A DNA stretch of 64,000 nucleotides from an uncultured Piscinibacter sp. (GTDB lineage Bacteria > Pseudomonadota > Gammaproteobacteria > Burkholderiales > Burkholderiaceae_C). The notes under the pieces are model-generated. The model searched no databases. It worked only from the letters and a program-made list of their open reading frames with translations, and was not told the origin of the DNA. Location of the stretch: the NCBI RefSeq assembly GCF_937952055.1, contig NZ_CALFYO010000011.1, positions 62,001 to 126,000 of the forward strand, read 5' to 3'. A program made the position numbers and the translations under genes. Below are positions 9,518-19,887 of the stretch, in pieces. Positions within the stretch are counted from its first letter, which is position 1, and each line of letters starts with the position of its first letter.

Positions 9518-9538
9518 AGGTGTATTACAAATACACCT
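9518..9538. promoter_or_regulatory. NsrR-type operator palindrome
   Basis: AGGTGTATT (9518-9526), ACA, AATACACCT (9530-9538): a perfect 9-bp inverted repeat with a 3-bp centre. It lies in an AT-rich island of the otherwise GC-rich intergenic region between the divergent DUF59 and DUF2249 genes. Its form closely follows the known NsrR boxes (A-rich ends, ATGCATTT/AAATGCAT-like halves), and an NsrR-like gene lies at 9834. It probably represses both directions until nitric oxide is sensed. Confidence 0.8.
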
Positions 9539-9556
9539 TAAAACGAAAGAACTGCC

Positions 9557-9814
9557 GTGTCGGCCAACACCGCGACCGTCGACGTGCGCGGCATCGCCCC
9601 GCGCGAGCGTCATCCACTGATCTTCTCGACCTTCCGCGCGCTGCTGCCCGGCGCGGCGCTGGACTTCATCAACGACCACGACCCGCGCCCGCTCCACCAT
9701 GCCTTGCAGGCCGAGGGCCCGGGCAGCTTCGACTGGACCTACCTGGAATCGGGCCCGGACACCTGGCACGTGCAGATCACCAGGCGCGAAGCGGCCGGCG
9801 GCGGCTGCCACTGA
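9557..9814 (+). CDS. DUF2249 domain protein
   Basis: The 85-residue protein starts at GTG 9557, 19 bases after the operator. It carries the DUF2249 pattern: VDVRGIAPRERHPLIFSTFRALLPGAALDFINDHDPRPLHHALQAE, then FDWTYLESGPDTWHVQITR. The family is common in denitrification and nitric-oxide-stress loci, and its biochemical role is not settled; the conserved HDP...L face may bind a redox partner or metal. The C-terminus GGGCH adds a Cys-His pair. It is the first gene of an operon continuing with the Rrf2 regulator and NnrS. Confidence 0.85.
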   Translation: MSANTATVDVRGIAPRERHPLIFSTFRALLPGAALDFINDHDPRPLHHALQAEGPGSFDWTYLESGPDTWHVQITRREAAGGGCH

Positions 9815-9833
9815 GCCGGGACGCGGCCCGCCC

Positions 9834-10307
9834 ATGCGACTGACCAGCTTCACCGACTACAGCCTGCGCGTGCTGATCTACCTGGCCTGCGAGCCCGGCC
9901 GGCGCGCCACCATCGCCGAGGTCGCCGGTGCCTTCGAGGTGTCGGAGAACCACCTGACGAAAGTGGTGCACTTCCTCGGCCAGCAGGGCTGGGTGGCCAC
10001 GGTGCGCGGCAAGGGCGGCGGCATGGCGCTGGCGCGCGGGGCCGGTGAGATCGTCGTCGGTGACGTGGTGCGCCGGACCGAGGGCGACGCGATGCCGGCC
10101 GAGTGCTTCGACGCCACCACCAACCACTGCACCATCACCCGAGCGTGCCGCCTGCAGGGCGCGCTGCGCGAGGCAACCGACGCCTTTCATGCGGCGCTCG
10201 ACCGCTACACGCTGGCCGACCTGGTGCACAACCGCGCGACGCTCTCGCGCATGCTCTTCATCGGCCGCGAGCGGGCCGACACGAACGACAGGAGAACGAC
10301 GCCATGA
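9834..10307 (+). CDS. nsrR: Rrf2-family transcriptional repressor NsrR
   Basis: The 157-residue protein begins MRLTSFTDYSLRVLIYLA, the standard Rrf2 winged-helix opening, with the recognition helix in FEVSENHLTKVVHFLGQQGWV. Three cysteines, C91, C99 and C105, follow in an arrangement close to the C91/C96/C102 of E. coli NsrR and would hold the NO-sensitive [Fe-S] cluster. Upstream, a matching palindrome (9518-9538) provides an operator, so autoregulation is likely. Its stop overlaps the NnrS start by 4 bases. Confidence 0.9.
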   Translation: MRLTSFTDYSLRVLIYLACEPGRRATIAEVAGAFEVSENHLTKVVHFLGQQGWVATVRGKGGGMALARGAGEIVVGDVVRRTEGDAMPAECFDATTNHCTITRACRLQGALREATDAFHAALDRYTLADLVHNRATLSRMLFIGRERADTNDRRTTP

Positions 10308-11497
10308 CCACGCTGCTGCTGCACATCGAGGAGCCGCGTCCGAAGCCGCTGCAGGGCTTTGCGCTGTGGCAGCTTGGCTTCCGCCCCTTCTACCTGCTGG
10401 CCAGCAGCTTCGCGGCGCTGTCGGTGCTGCTGTGGGTGCTGCAGTTCGGCGGCTGGCTGGGTACGCCCTACCTCGCCGGGCCGATGTGGCACGCGCACGA
10501 GATGCTGTTCGGCTACGGCCTCGCGGTGGTGGTGGGCTTCCTCTTCACCGCCGGGCGCAACTGGTCGGGCCAGGCCACGCCGAGCGGGCTGCCGCTGGCG
10601 CTGCTCGCGCTGCTGTGGTTGGCCGGCCGCGTGCTCGTGCTCACGCCCTGGGGCTGGGCGGCGGCGCTGGTCAACGCCGCGTTTCCGATCGCCGCCGCCC
10701 TCGGCCTCGCCGTGCCGCTGCTGAAGGCGCGCAACCGGCGCAACTACTTCTTCGTCGCACTGCTCGTCGCGATGGGCATCGCGCAACTCGGACTGCACCT
10801 GGCGCAGCTCGGCGTGCTGACGTTGCCCGGCTGGGTGGGCGTGCAACTCGGCCTGGACATGATGCTCTTCATCATGGCGGTGATGGGCGGCCGCGTGATC
10901 CCGATGTTCACCAACAACGGCGTGCCCGGCGTGCAGGCGCGCCGCCAAGCGACGCTGGAGCGCTTCGCGCTCGGCGCCGTGCTGGCGATCCTGGCGGCCG
11001 ACCTGGCTGGCCTGCGCGGGCCGGGCATGGCCGGGCTGCTCGCGCTGGCTGCCGCGCTGCACGGCGCGCGACTGGCACTGTGGCAGCCGTGGCGCACGCT
11101 GCGCACGCCGCTCGTCTGGGTGCTGCATGCGGCCTACGCCTTCATCGTGCTGCACCTCGCGCTGCGCGCGCTCGCCGAGGCCGGCGCGCTGCTGCCTTCG
11201 GCGGCCACGCATGCGCTGACCGCCGGCGCGATCGGCGTGATGACGCTGGGCATGATGACGCGCACCGCGCGCGGCCATACCGCGCGGCCGCTGCGCGCCG
11301 ACCGCTTCGACGTGGCCAGCTACCTCTGCGTGCTCGCCGCGGCGCTGGTGCGCGTGGCGGTGCCGCTGCTCGCGCCGCACTTCACCGTGGGCGCGTCGAT
11401 GTTCGCCGGCTGGCTGTGGGCCTGCGGCTTCGCGCTCTACACGATCCGCTACGCGCCGATGCTGCTGCGCCCGCGGCTGGACGGCAAGCCCGGTTGA
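10304..11497 (+). CDS. nnrS: NnrS family heme- and copper-type membrane protein
   Basis: The 397-residue protein has about twelve membrane helices and the NnrS signature segments FALWQLGFRPFYLLAS, MWHAHEMLFGYGLAVVVGFLFTA and MAVMGGRVIPMFTNNGVPG, plus the late GVMTLGMMTRTARGHTARPL. NnrS contributes to tolerance of nitric oxide and is usually controlled by NsrR or NnrR. Its placement directly behind nsrR with an ATGA overlap agrees with this. It was most probably acquired as part of a denitrification or NO-defence set, although no reductase genes are in the window. Confidence 0.93.
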   Translation: MTTLLLHIEEPRPKPLQGFALWQLGFRPFYLLASSFAALSVLLWVLQFGGWLGTPYLAGPMWHAHEMLFGYGLAVVVGFLFTAGRNWSGQATPSGLPLALLALLWLAGRVLVLTPWGWAAALVNAAFPIAAALGLAVPLLKARNRRNYFFVALLVAMGIAQLGLHLAQLGVLTLPGWVGVQLGLDMMLFIMAVMGGRVIPMFTNNGVPGVQARRQATLERFALGAVLAILAADLAGLRGPGMAGLLALAAALHGARLALWQPWRTLRTPLVWVLHAAYAFIVLHLALRALAEAGALLPSAATHALTAGAIGVMTLGMMTRTARGHTARPLRADRFDVASYLCVLAAALVRVAVPLLAPHFTVGASMFAGWLWACGFALYTIRYAPMLLRPRLDGKPG

Positions 11498-11510
11498 CCG
11501 CGCCAGGGCC

Positions 11511-11900
11511 ATGGACTACGCGACGCTCAAGCTGATCCACCAGGCCGCCGTCGCACTGTCGATCGCCGGCTTCTTCGCCCGCGGTGCCGCCGCGCTGGCC
11601 GGCGCGGCCTGGGTGCGGGGCCGCACCGCGCGCACGCTGCCGCATCTCGTCGACACCGTGCTGCTCGCCTCGGCGATCGGCCTGGCGTGGCTGCTGCGCC
11701 TGAATCCGCTGACCACGCCCTGGCTCGCGGCCAAGATCGTCGGCCTGCTCGCCTACATCGCGCTGGGCATGGTGGCGCTCAAGCCGGGCCGGCCGCTGGC
11801 GCTGCGCGCCCTTGCCTGCGGCGCTGCGCTGCTGTGCTTCGCGCAGATCGTCGCGGTGGCGATCACCAAGCAGGCGGCCGGGCTGCTGGCGCTGGCCTGA
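11511..11900 (+). CDS. SirB2-family membrane protein
   Basis: The protein has 129 residues with four predicted helices. The opening MDYATLKLIHQAAVALSIAGFFARG and the middle RTLPHLVDTVLLASAIGLAWLL follow the SirB2 pattern (conserved His in the first helix and in PHxVDT). The function of the family is unknown; it often sits near heme or nitrogen-oxide genes. It starts 14 bases after nnrS on the same strand, so it is likely the last gene of the NsrR operon. Confidence 0.82.
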   Translation: MDYATLKLIHQAAVALSIAGFFARGAAALAGAAWVRGRTARTLPHLVDTVLLASAIGLAWLLRLNPLTTPWLAAKIVGLLAYIALGMVALKPGRPLALRALACGAALLCFAQIVAVAITKQAAGLLALA

Positions 11901-11910
11901 CGGCGCAGGG

Positions 11911-12315
11911 TCAACCGAGCTCCACCGCCCGGCCCTGGCGGTCGAAGGACAGCAGGCCCGCGATCGTGCCCGCGCGCACCGACGCCACCATGCGCTGCAG
12001 CGGTGCATCGGCGTCCTGCGCGGTGGGTGCGATGCCGTCTCGCCCCGGCATCGCCGCCACGAACACGATCGCCCAGGGCGGGCCGGCGCGGCGCGACTCC
12101 TCCAGCAGCGCGGTGAAACTCGCCACCTCGTCGGGCGTCTTGTCCACGCACATCAGCGGCGCCAGTTCGCCGCCGTGTCCGGCCTCGAAGGCGGCGCGCT
12201 GCTGCGGCGTGGCGTCGGCCGGCAGCTCGGCGGCGGCGAAGACGAACAGCAGCCGCTGCGGCTCGCGCTGTGACCGCGCCGTGCGCAGCAGGTCGTCGAA
12301 GGTCTCGAGATTCAT
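11911..12315 (-). CDS. Conserved small soluble protein of unknown function
   Basis: The protein has 134 residues from MNLETFDDLLRTA. It contains RLLFVFAAAELPADATPQQRAAFEAGHGGELAPLMCVDKTPDE and a C-terminal PFD/SFDRQGRAVELG-like end. Close relatives in beta- and gammaproteobacteria are often labelled ribonucleotide reductase subunit alpha, a name that the sequence does not support (it has no RNR motifs). The start overlaps the upstream cupin stop in TGATG, so the two genes are coupled. Confidence 0.75.
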   Translation of the reverse strand: MNLETFDDLLRTARSQREPQRLLFVFAAAELPADATPQQRAAFEAGHGGELAPLMCVDKTPDEVASFTALLEESRRAGPPWAIVFVAAMPGRDGIAPTAQDADAPLQRMVASVRAGTIAGLLSFDRQGRAVELG

Positions 12316-12653
12316 CACGGTGGTGGTGGCGGCAGGTGAAGGGTGACGAGCAGCGATGTGTCGCTCAGTGCCCGCACTGCATGCGGCTCGCCTCCGGGCA
12401 GCAGCACCAGCTGCCCCGCCGCCAGCGCGACCTCGCACGACGGCATGCTCAGCAGCGCCTCGCCTTCGAGGCAATGCACGGTGATCTCGCCCGGCACGCG
12501 GTGCTCGGGCAGCGATTCGCCGCGGCGCAGCACCACGCGCATCAGCTGCAGCGAACTCGACCTCAGCAGGCTGCGGCTGACCTGGCCGTCCAGCGCCGCG
12601 CCGAGCGGGCGCACGTCGACGACGTCCAGGGGTCGTGCATGGGGCAAGGCCAT
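12315..12653 (-). CDS. Small cupin-domain protein
   Basis: From ATG at 12653 the protein is 112 residues (MALPHARPLDVVDVR). The cupin barrel is visible in LRRGESLPEHRVPGEITVHCLEGEALLSM (motif 1, H and E) and AAGQLVLLPGGEPHAVRALSD (motif 2, H). Such single-domain cupins bind a metal, and many act as small-molecule sensors or isomerases; no substrate can be named. Longer starts at 12677 or 12704 are open but add a basic, low-complexity extension. It forms a two-gene unit with 11911-12315. Confidence 0.8.
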   Translation of the reverse strand: MALPHARPLDVVDVRPLGAALDGQVSRSLLRSSSLQLMRVVLRRGESLPEHRVPGEITVHCLEGEALLSMPSCEVALAAGQLVLLPGGEPHAVRALSDTSLLVTLHLPPPPP

Positions 12654-12722
12654 CACGTCATTGTGGGCCCGCGCCATCGCCGCCGGCCCCTTGCCCCGCC
12701 GCATGGGGTGGGCAAATGCCGG

Positions 12723-13391
12723 TCACTCCTGCACGTTGCGGGGCCACACCGCGATGGTCGGCTGCGGCGCGGCGAGCTGCTCGAGGAACGGCTCGGCGTC
12801 GGTCTCGGCGATGGCGCTGCGCTCGGCGCCCCCTGCCGGTGCGATCAGCAGGTTCAGCGACGAGCAGTGCAGCACCTTGAGCGGCCGGCCAACGTCATCG
12901 GTCTCGGTGACGATGCCGACATGGCCGGGCAAACGATCGCTCGGCGCGGGGAAGACCAGCATCGCGCCGGGCCGGCAGGCCAGCCGTGCGCCGTCGCTGT
13001 CGATGCGCACGAAGTGGGGCCCGCCACCCGGTCGCCGGCCTTCGTCGTAGATCGAACCGGTCCAGACCCAGCCGGCCTGCGCGGACGCTGACGGCGCGCG
13101 CGGCATGTCCAGCGCCCAGCAGGCATAGCCCGAGCAGTCGCAGAACGGCATGTGCTTCGGCCCGAGCAATTCCAGATCGATGCCTGCGGCCTGGGCCTCG
13201 GCGAGGTAGCGTGCATGTTTCTCGGCGTCCTTGCGCGCCAGTGCGGCGAGCACGTCCGCCACCCGCGCCTCCCGGCCCGGGTGGGGATGCGGCCCTGGTT
13301 CGTCGGCATAGAAGCCGCCCCCGCCGAGCAGGTACAGCGTCGGCGTGCGCATCGCCTCGCGGGCGCGGCGGATCAATTCGTCGGCGAGCAT
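12723..13391 (-). CDS. NlpC/P60-like cysteine peptidase fold protein
   Basis: The protein has 222 residues starting MLADELIRRAREAMRTPTLYLLGGGG. The motif FCDCSGYACWALDM carries the catalytic-type Cys in a DCSG context, and GHVGIVTETDD supplies the His; HCSS follows near the end. It resembles NlpC/P60 amidases that cut peptidoglycan stem peptides. No signal peptide is evident, so it may act on imported or recycled peptides or be exported another way. The gene is divergent from the response regulator at 13521. Confidence 0.7.
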   Translation of the reverse strand: MLADELIRRAREAMRTPTLYLLGGGGFYADEPGPHPHPGREARVADVLAALARKDAEKHARYLAEAQAAGIDLELLGPKHMPFCDCSGYACWALDMPRAPSASAQAGWVWTGSIYDEGRRPGGGPHFVRIDSDGARLACRPGAMLVFPAPSDRLPGHVGIVTETDDVGRPLKVLHCSSLNLLIAPAGGAERSAIAETDAEPFLEQLAAPQPTIAVWPRNVQE

Positions 13392-13520
13392 GGCGTGACT
13401 CCCTGGCAGCACACGACCAGCGTAGTCCGCGACACCCGCCGAGGCGATACCGCCGATGCGGTATGCCGCGCGAGGTCCCCGGTGCCACAATCCGCCGCAT
13501 CCGGCCTCTCGCGGGGGACC

Positions 13521-14171
13521 ATGGCCATCAGCGTGCTGATCGTCGAGGACGAGCCCGAATTCCTGCGCCGCTTCTCCGAAGCGGTGCTGGCAGACGGCAG
13601 GCTGCGCCTGCTCGGCGCCGTCTCCAGCGGCGCCGCCGGGCTCGCGTTGCTCGACGCGCAGCCACCCGACGTCATGCTCGTCGACCTCGGCCTGCCCGAC
13701 ATGGACGGCGTCGAGCTGATCCGCCACGCGGTGCGGCGCCACCCGGGCTGCGACGTGCTCGTCGTCACCATGTTCGGCGACGACCGCCACGTGATGGCCA
13801 GCATCGAGGCCGGTGCCACCGGCTACCTGCTCAAGGACGCCAGCATCGAGCGCATCGCCGCCGGCATCCACGAACTGCACGCCGGCGGCTCGCCGATCAG
13901 CCCCGGCATCGCGCGCCGCGTGCTGCAGCGTTTCCGCGTCGCGCCGGTGCCGCCCACGCAGCCGGCACCCGCGGCGCCCTCGCTGCTGTCGGAGCGCGAG
14001 ACCGAGATCCTGCGGCTGGTGGCCAAGGGCTTCAGCTTCGACACCGTCGGCGAGGTGCTGGGCATCTCGTCGCACACGGTGGTCACGCACGTGAAGAAAA
14101 TCTACCGCAAGCTGGCCGTGCACTCGCGCGGAGAGGCGGTCTATGAAGCCTCGCAGATGGGCCTGCTCTGA
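13521..14171 (+). CDS. NarL/FixJ-type response regulator
   Basis: The 216-residue protein has a receiver domain (VLIVEDEPEFLRRF; phosphoacceptor D55 in VDLGLPDMDG; conserved Lys in YLLKDAS) and a LuxR-type helix-turn-helix (LSERETEILRLVAKGFSFDTVGEVLGISSHTVVTHVKKIYRKL). A proline/alanine linker joins them. Its partner kinase is encoded next and overlaps it by 29 bases. The regulated genes are not evident; the neighbouring genes at 16162-16801 are candidates. Confidence 0.92.
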   Translation: MAISVLIVEDEPEFLRRFSEAVLADGRLRLLGAVSSGAAGLALLDAQPPDVMLVDLGLPDMDGVELIRHAVRRHPGCDVLVVTMFGDDRHVMASIEAGATGYLLKDASIERIAAGIHELHAGGSPISPGIARRVLQRFRVAPVPPTQPAPAAPSLLSERETEILRLVAKGFSFDTVGEVLGISSHTVVTHVKKIYRKLAVHSRGEAVYEASQMGLL

Positions 14172-16026
14172 GACTCCCGCGCGGTCGCTGCGCGCGATCG
14201 CCGCGATCGCCCTGCTGCTCGTGCTGTGGCCGCCGGCGGCGCAAGGCGTCGCGCTCGAACCGCTGCAGGCACGCGTGCTCGCCGGCGACGACGCCGCACC
14301 GCCCGCCGACGCGGACCCGCGCTGGCACGGCACCTCGCTGCCCGACGCGCAGCCGGCTGGCGTGCTCTGGTACCGCGTCGAGTTCGATGCCGGCGCGCCC
14401 GCTCCTGGCGAAGCCTGGATGCTCTACCTGCCCTACTTCTACGGCGGCGGGCGCATCTGGCTAAACGGCGAGCCCGCCGCCGCGGTGCTGGAGTCGGGGG
14501 CGACGATCCGCGTGCGCTGGGAGCGGCCGCTGCTGCTGCCGCTGCCGCCGTCGCAGCTTCGACCGGGTTTGAACGTGCTGCATCTGCGTGCGGTGGCGGC
14601 GCACCTGCCGGCCGGCGCCGGCGTGCCGCGTCTGGTGGTGGGCACGCAGGACGAACTGCAGCCGCAGTTCGACCGACGCCTGTTCTTCGTGCGCACCTTG
14701 CCGATGGTCACCGTGTTGACGGGCTGTGTGGCCGCGCTGCTGGTGCTCTACATCTGGTGGCGCCGCCGCGACGAGGTGCTCTACGGCCTGTTCGGCCTGG
14801 GTGCGTTGCTGTGGGCGCTGCGCACCACCACCTTCGTGTTCGACGCCATGCCGGCGCCATGGTGGCCGCTGTGGCGGCTGCTCTACCACGCCAGCAACGG
14901 CGGCTTCATCATCGTCATGGCGCTGTTCGCGCTCACCCTCGCGGGCTGGTACCGGCGCGGCATCGCGCTGGCGCTGGCGATGTACGGCGTCGCGGGGCCG
15001 CTGGCCTACCTCATGCTGCCGGGCGAGCAGGCCGACATCGTCGTCGGGCGCTGGTGGGTGGCCGGGTTGATCCCGGTGGGTCTGTCGGTCGCGCTGCTCA
15101 GCTTCGTGGCGGCCTGGCGGCAGCGCACGTCCGGCACGCTGGCCATCACGCTGGCGGTGACGCTGGCCTTCCTCGCCGGCGTGCACGACTACCTGGTGGC
15201 CTGGCGCTCGCCCTGGATCGAAGCGCTGCTGCCGCGCTGGAGCGACCATCGCCTGTTTCTGCTGCACCATGGCGCCAACCTGCTGCTGGTGGTGATGGGC
15301 GTGCTGCTCACCGCGCGCTTCGTGCGCTCGCTGCGCGAGGTGGAGGAGGCCAACCGCACGCTGGAGGCCCGTGTCGCCGAACGCGAACGCGAGATCGCCG
15401 CCAGCTACGAGCGCATTGCGTCGCTGCAGCGCGCGCAGGCTGCCACCGAAGAGCGCCAGCGCATCATGCAGGACCTGCACGACGGCCTCGGCGCGCAGCT
15501 GTTCAGCTCGCTGTCGCGCGCCGAGCGCGGTGCGCTCGACGCACCGGCGATGTCCGAGGCGCTGCGCCGCTCGATCGACGAGATGCGCATGGCCATCGAG
15601 GCGCTCGCCTCCGACGAGCAGGACTTCCGCACCGCCTTCGGCAACTTCTGCTTCCGCTGGGAGCCGCGCCTGCGCGAGGCCGGCGTGGTGCCCACCTGGG
15701 CCATCACGCTGCCCGACAAGGTGCTCGCGGTGCCGCCGCACGATGCCCTGCAGCTGCTGCGCATCGCGCAGGAGGCGCTGACCAACGTGCTCAAGCACGC
15801 GCAGGCGCGCCACGTGAGCGTGTCACTGGCCCAGTCCGGCGTCGAGCTCGTGCTCGAGGTCGCCGACGACGGCCGTGGCGCGGCCGCGCCGCGCTCGGCC
15901 GCCGGCCAGGGCCAGGCCAACATGCGCTCGCGCGCACGCCGCCTCGGCGCGCAGCTCGACATCGACGACACCACGCCGGGCCTGCGCGTGCGGCTTTCGC
16001 TGCCACTGCGCGTCCTCCATCCGTAG
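14143..16026 (+). CDS. Sensor histidine kinase, 7TMR-DISM type, HisKA_3 family
   Basis: The 627-residue protein has a signal peptide (residues 13-36), a periplasmic sensor-like domain to about residue 185 (jelly-roll 7TMR-DISMED2 style, LPYFYGGGRIWLNGE), seven helices to about residue 400, a coiled coil (VEEANRTLEARVAEREREIAASYERI), the H-box with H446 in MQDLHDGLGAQL and an HATPase domain (QEALTNVLKHAQARHVSV; VADDGRG). It should phosphorylate the LuxR-type regulator encoded just upstream. The 29-base overlap with that gene makes the first Met uncertain; a start a few codons later is possible. Confidence 0.9.
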   Translation: MKPRRWACSETPARSLRAIAAIALLLVLWPPAAQGVALEPLQARVLAGDDAAPPADADPRWHGTSLPDAQPAGVLWYRVEFDAGAPAPGEAWMLYLPYFYGGGRIWLNGEPAAAVLESGATIRVRWERPLLLPLPPSQLRPGLNVLHLRAVAAHLPAGAGVPRLVVGTQDELQPQFDRRLFFVRTLPMVTVLTGCVAALLVLYIWWRRRDEVLYGLFGLGALLWALRTTTFVFDAMPAPWWPLWRLLYHASNGGFIIVMALFALTLAGWYRRGIALALAMYGVAGPLAYLMLPGEQADIVVGRWWVAGLIPVGLSVALLSFVAAWRQRTSGTLAITLAVTLAFLAGVHDYLVAWRSPWIEALLPRWSDHRLFLLHHGANLLLVVMGVLLTARFVRSLREVEEANRTLEARVAEREREIAASYERIASLQRAQAATEERQRIMQDLHDGLGAQLFSSLSRAERGALDAPAMSEALRRSIDEMRMAIEALASDEQDFRTAFGNFCFRWEPRLREAGVVPTWAITLPDKVLAVPPHDALQLLRIAQEALTNVLKHAQARHVSVSLAQSGVELVLEVADDGRGAAAPRSAAGQGQANMRSRARRLGAQLDIDDTTPGLRVRLSLPLRVLHP

Positions 16027-16161
16027 GACGAGCCGCCTCGCGGCCTACCGCGCACGCGGGATGGCCCGCCATGGTCGCGGCATCGCGCCGCGGGTCTTCG
16101 CTTCCTAGATTTGCTTCACGCAGCCCGACCGGACTGCGCCGCGCGAAGAAAGGAAGCCATC

Positions 16162-16503
16162 ATGAACCACGCCCCCTGGACCGCCGCGCTCGCACTCGCG
16201 CTCGCCGCCTGCGGCGGCGGCGAGGTCGAGCCGGCCGGCTCGCCGCTCCTGCTGGCCACGCGAGCGCAGGCCGAGCACATCGACCGGACGCTGCCCGGCC
16301 GCAGCTTGTGGGTCGACGTCGAGTGCTGCGACGCGCTCAGCGTCGACTTCGCCGTCGCCAGCGCGCAGGTGCAGCAGATCACGCTCGGTCTCGACAACGA
16401 GGCGCCGGTGTTCGTCACCGGCCCCGATGCGCGCCTGTCCACCGAGGCGGCGTTGCAGCTTGCCGCGCTCGGCATGAAGCGCGTCCACGTCGTCGCCGAC
16501 TGA
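16162..16503 (+). CDS. Small putative lipoprotein with degenerate rhodanese-like end
   Basis: The protein has 113 residues with a good ribosome-binding site (AAGGAAG) 8 bases before ATG. It opens MNHAPWTAALALALAACGGG, a lipoprotein signal with the lipid Cys at residue 17. The end, VFVTGPDARLSTEAALQLAALGMKRVHVV, resembles the last part of a rhodanese domain, but the active-site Cys loop reads TGPDARLS, so sulfur transfer is unlikely. A Cys pair (VECCDAL) sits in the middle. It follows the kinase gene by 135 bases. Confidence 0.6.
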   Translation: MNHAPWTAALALALAACGGGEVEPAGSPLLLATRAQAEHIDRTLPGRSLWVDVECCDALSVDFAVASAQVQQITLGLDNEAPVFVTGPDARLSTEAALQLAALGMKRVHVVAD

Positions 16504-16528
16504 ACCCCAGACCACGAAGGAGCCCGCC

Positions 16529-16801
16529 ATGAACCCGCAACGCCACGCAGCCCACCCGTCGCACGAAGACTTCGATCCGCATTGGTGGCTCGTGCCGGCG
16601 GCCATCGTCGCCGTCACGCTGCTGATCGCGCTGCTCGGCCTCGCCGTGCACAGCGATGCCACCGTCGTCGCGCCGATGCCGCAGATCTCGCCCGAGGTCC
16701 CGATCGTGCCGGACAACGTCGCCGAGGTCACGGTGCCGGACGCCGGCAGCGTCACCTACGCGCAGGAGCCCTTCGACTCGGAACAGCCGCCGACCTTCTG
16801 A
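16529..16801 (+). CDS. Small single-span membrane protein
   Basis: The protein has 90 residues: an N-terminal His-rich segment (HAAHPSHEDFDPHWW), one membrane helix (LVPAAIVAVTLLIALLGLAV) and a proline/valine-rich external tail. I do not recognise a family. A ribosome-binding site (GAAGGAG) lies 8 bases ahead of ATG. It follows the lipoprotein gene by 25 bases and is likely in the same transcript; both could be small envelope partners of the two-component system. Confidence 0.6.
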   Translation: MNPQRHAAHPSHEDFDPHWWLVPAAIVAVTLLIALLGLAVHSDATVVAPMPQISPEVPIVPDNVAEVTVPDAGSVTYAQEPFDSEQPPTF

Positions 16802-16808
16802 ACGCCGC

Positions 16809-19046
<2,238 letters not shown>

Positions 19047-19107
19047 CGAGGGCAGGCGGGGCAGCCTGCGACTCTAGCGCGACCGGCTGCCCCGCCCTTG
19101 GCGCAGC

Positions 19108-19887
19108 TCAATCGGGGCCGTCGCCCCGGCCGGACCGATCGAGCAGGCGACCGAGCAGATCGAGCGGCAGCGGCAGCACCACCGTCGAGGCGCGATCGCC
19201 TGCCACCTGCGTCATCGTCTGCAGGTAGCGCAGCTGCATGGCCTCGGGCTGCCGCGCCAGCATCTGCGCGGCCTCGAGCAGCGCCGTCGCGGCCTGCTTC
19301 TCGCCTTCGGCGTGGATCACCTTGGCGCGGCGCTCGCGCTCGGCCTCGGCCTGGCGCGCGATCGCCCGCACCATCGACTCGTTCAGGTCGATGTGCTTGA
19401 TCTCCACGTTGGTGACCTTGATGCCCCAGGCGTCGGTCTGCGCGTCGAGGATCTGCTGCACGTCCAGGTTGAGGCGCTCGCGCTCGGCGAGCATCTCGTC
19501 GAGCTCGTGCTTGCCGAGCACCACGCGCAGCGTCGTCTGCGCCAGCTGGCTGGTGGCCATCAGGTAGTCCTCGACGTGGATGATCGCCCTCTGCGGATCG
19601 ACGACGCGGAAGAACACCACCGCATTCACCTTGACCGAGACGTTGTCGCGCGAGATCACGTCCTGTGGCTCGACGTCCATGGTGACGACGCGCAGGTCCA
19701 CCCTGACCATCTGCTGGATGCCCGGCACGACGATCACCAGCCCCGGGCCCTTGACCTTCCAGAAGCGCCCGAGCTGGAACACCACGCCGCGCTGGTATTC
19801 GCGCAGGATGCGCAGCGAGCTGGCCAGCAGCACGAGCAGCAACGGCACGAGCAGGCCGCCGAGCCCGAGGTTGAGGTCGAAGATCAT
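19108..19887 (-). CDS. SPFH/band-7 protein (slipin, stomatin-like)
   Basis: The protein has 259 residues: an N-terminal membrane hairpin (LGGLLVPLLLVLLASSLRIL), then the SPFH domain (REYQRGVVFQLGRFWKVKGPGLVIVVPGIQQMVRVDLRVVTMDVEPQDVI) and a helical region with KVIHAEGEKQAATALLEAAQML. Stomatin-like proteins scaffold membrane microdomains and are partners of NfeD-type proteases, one of which is encoded immediately upstream with a 4-base overlap. Confidence 0.93.
   Translation of the reverse strand: MIFDLNLGLGGLLVPLLLVLLASSLRILREYQRGVVFQLGRFWKVKGPGLVIVVPGIQQMVRVDLRVVTMDVEPQDVISRDNVSVKVNAVVFFRVVDPQRAIIHVEDYLMATSQLAQTTLRVVLGKHELDEMLAERERLNLDVQQILDAQTDAWGIKVTNVEIKHIDLNESMVRAIARQAEAERERRAKVIHAEGEKQAATALLEAAQMLARQPEAMQLRYLQTMTQVAGDRASTVVLPLPLDLLGRLLDRSGRGDGPD

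Noticed and set aside
11911..12315. Annotation as ribonucleotide reductase subunit alpha
   Set aside because: The 134-residue protein has none of the RNR active-site cysteines or the barrel; the name is a propagated error.
16162..16503. Active rhodanese reading of the small lipoprotein
   Set aside because: The loop that should hold the active Cys reads TGPDARLS, so it cannot transfer sulfur by the known mechanism.
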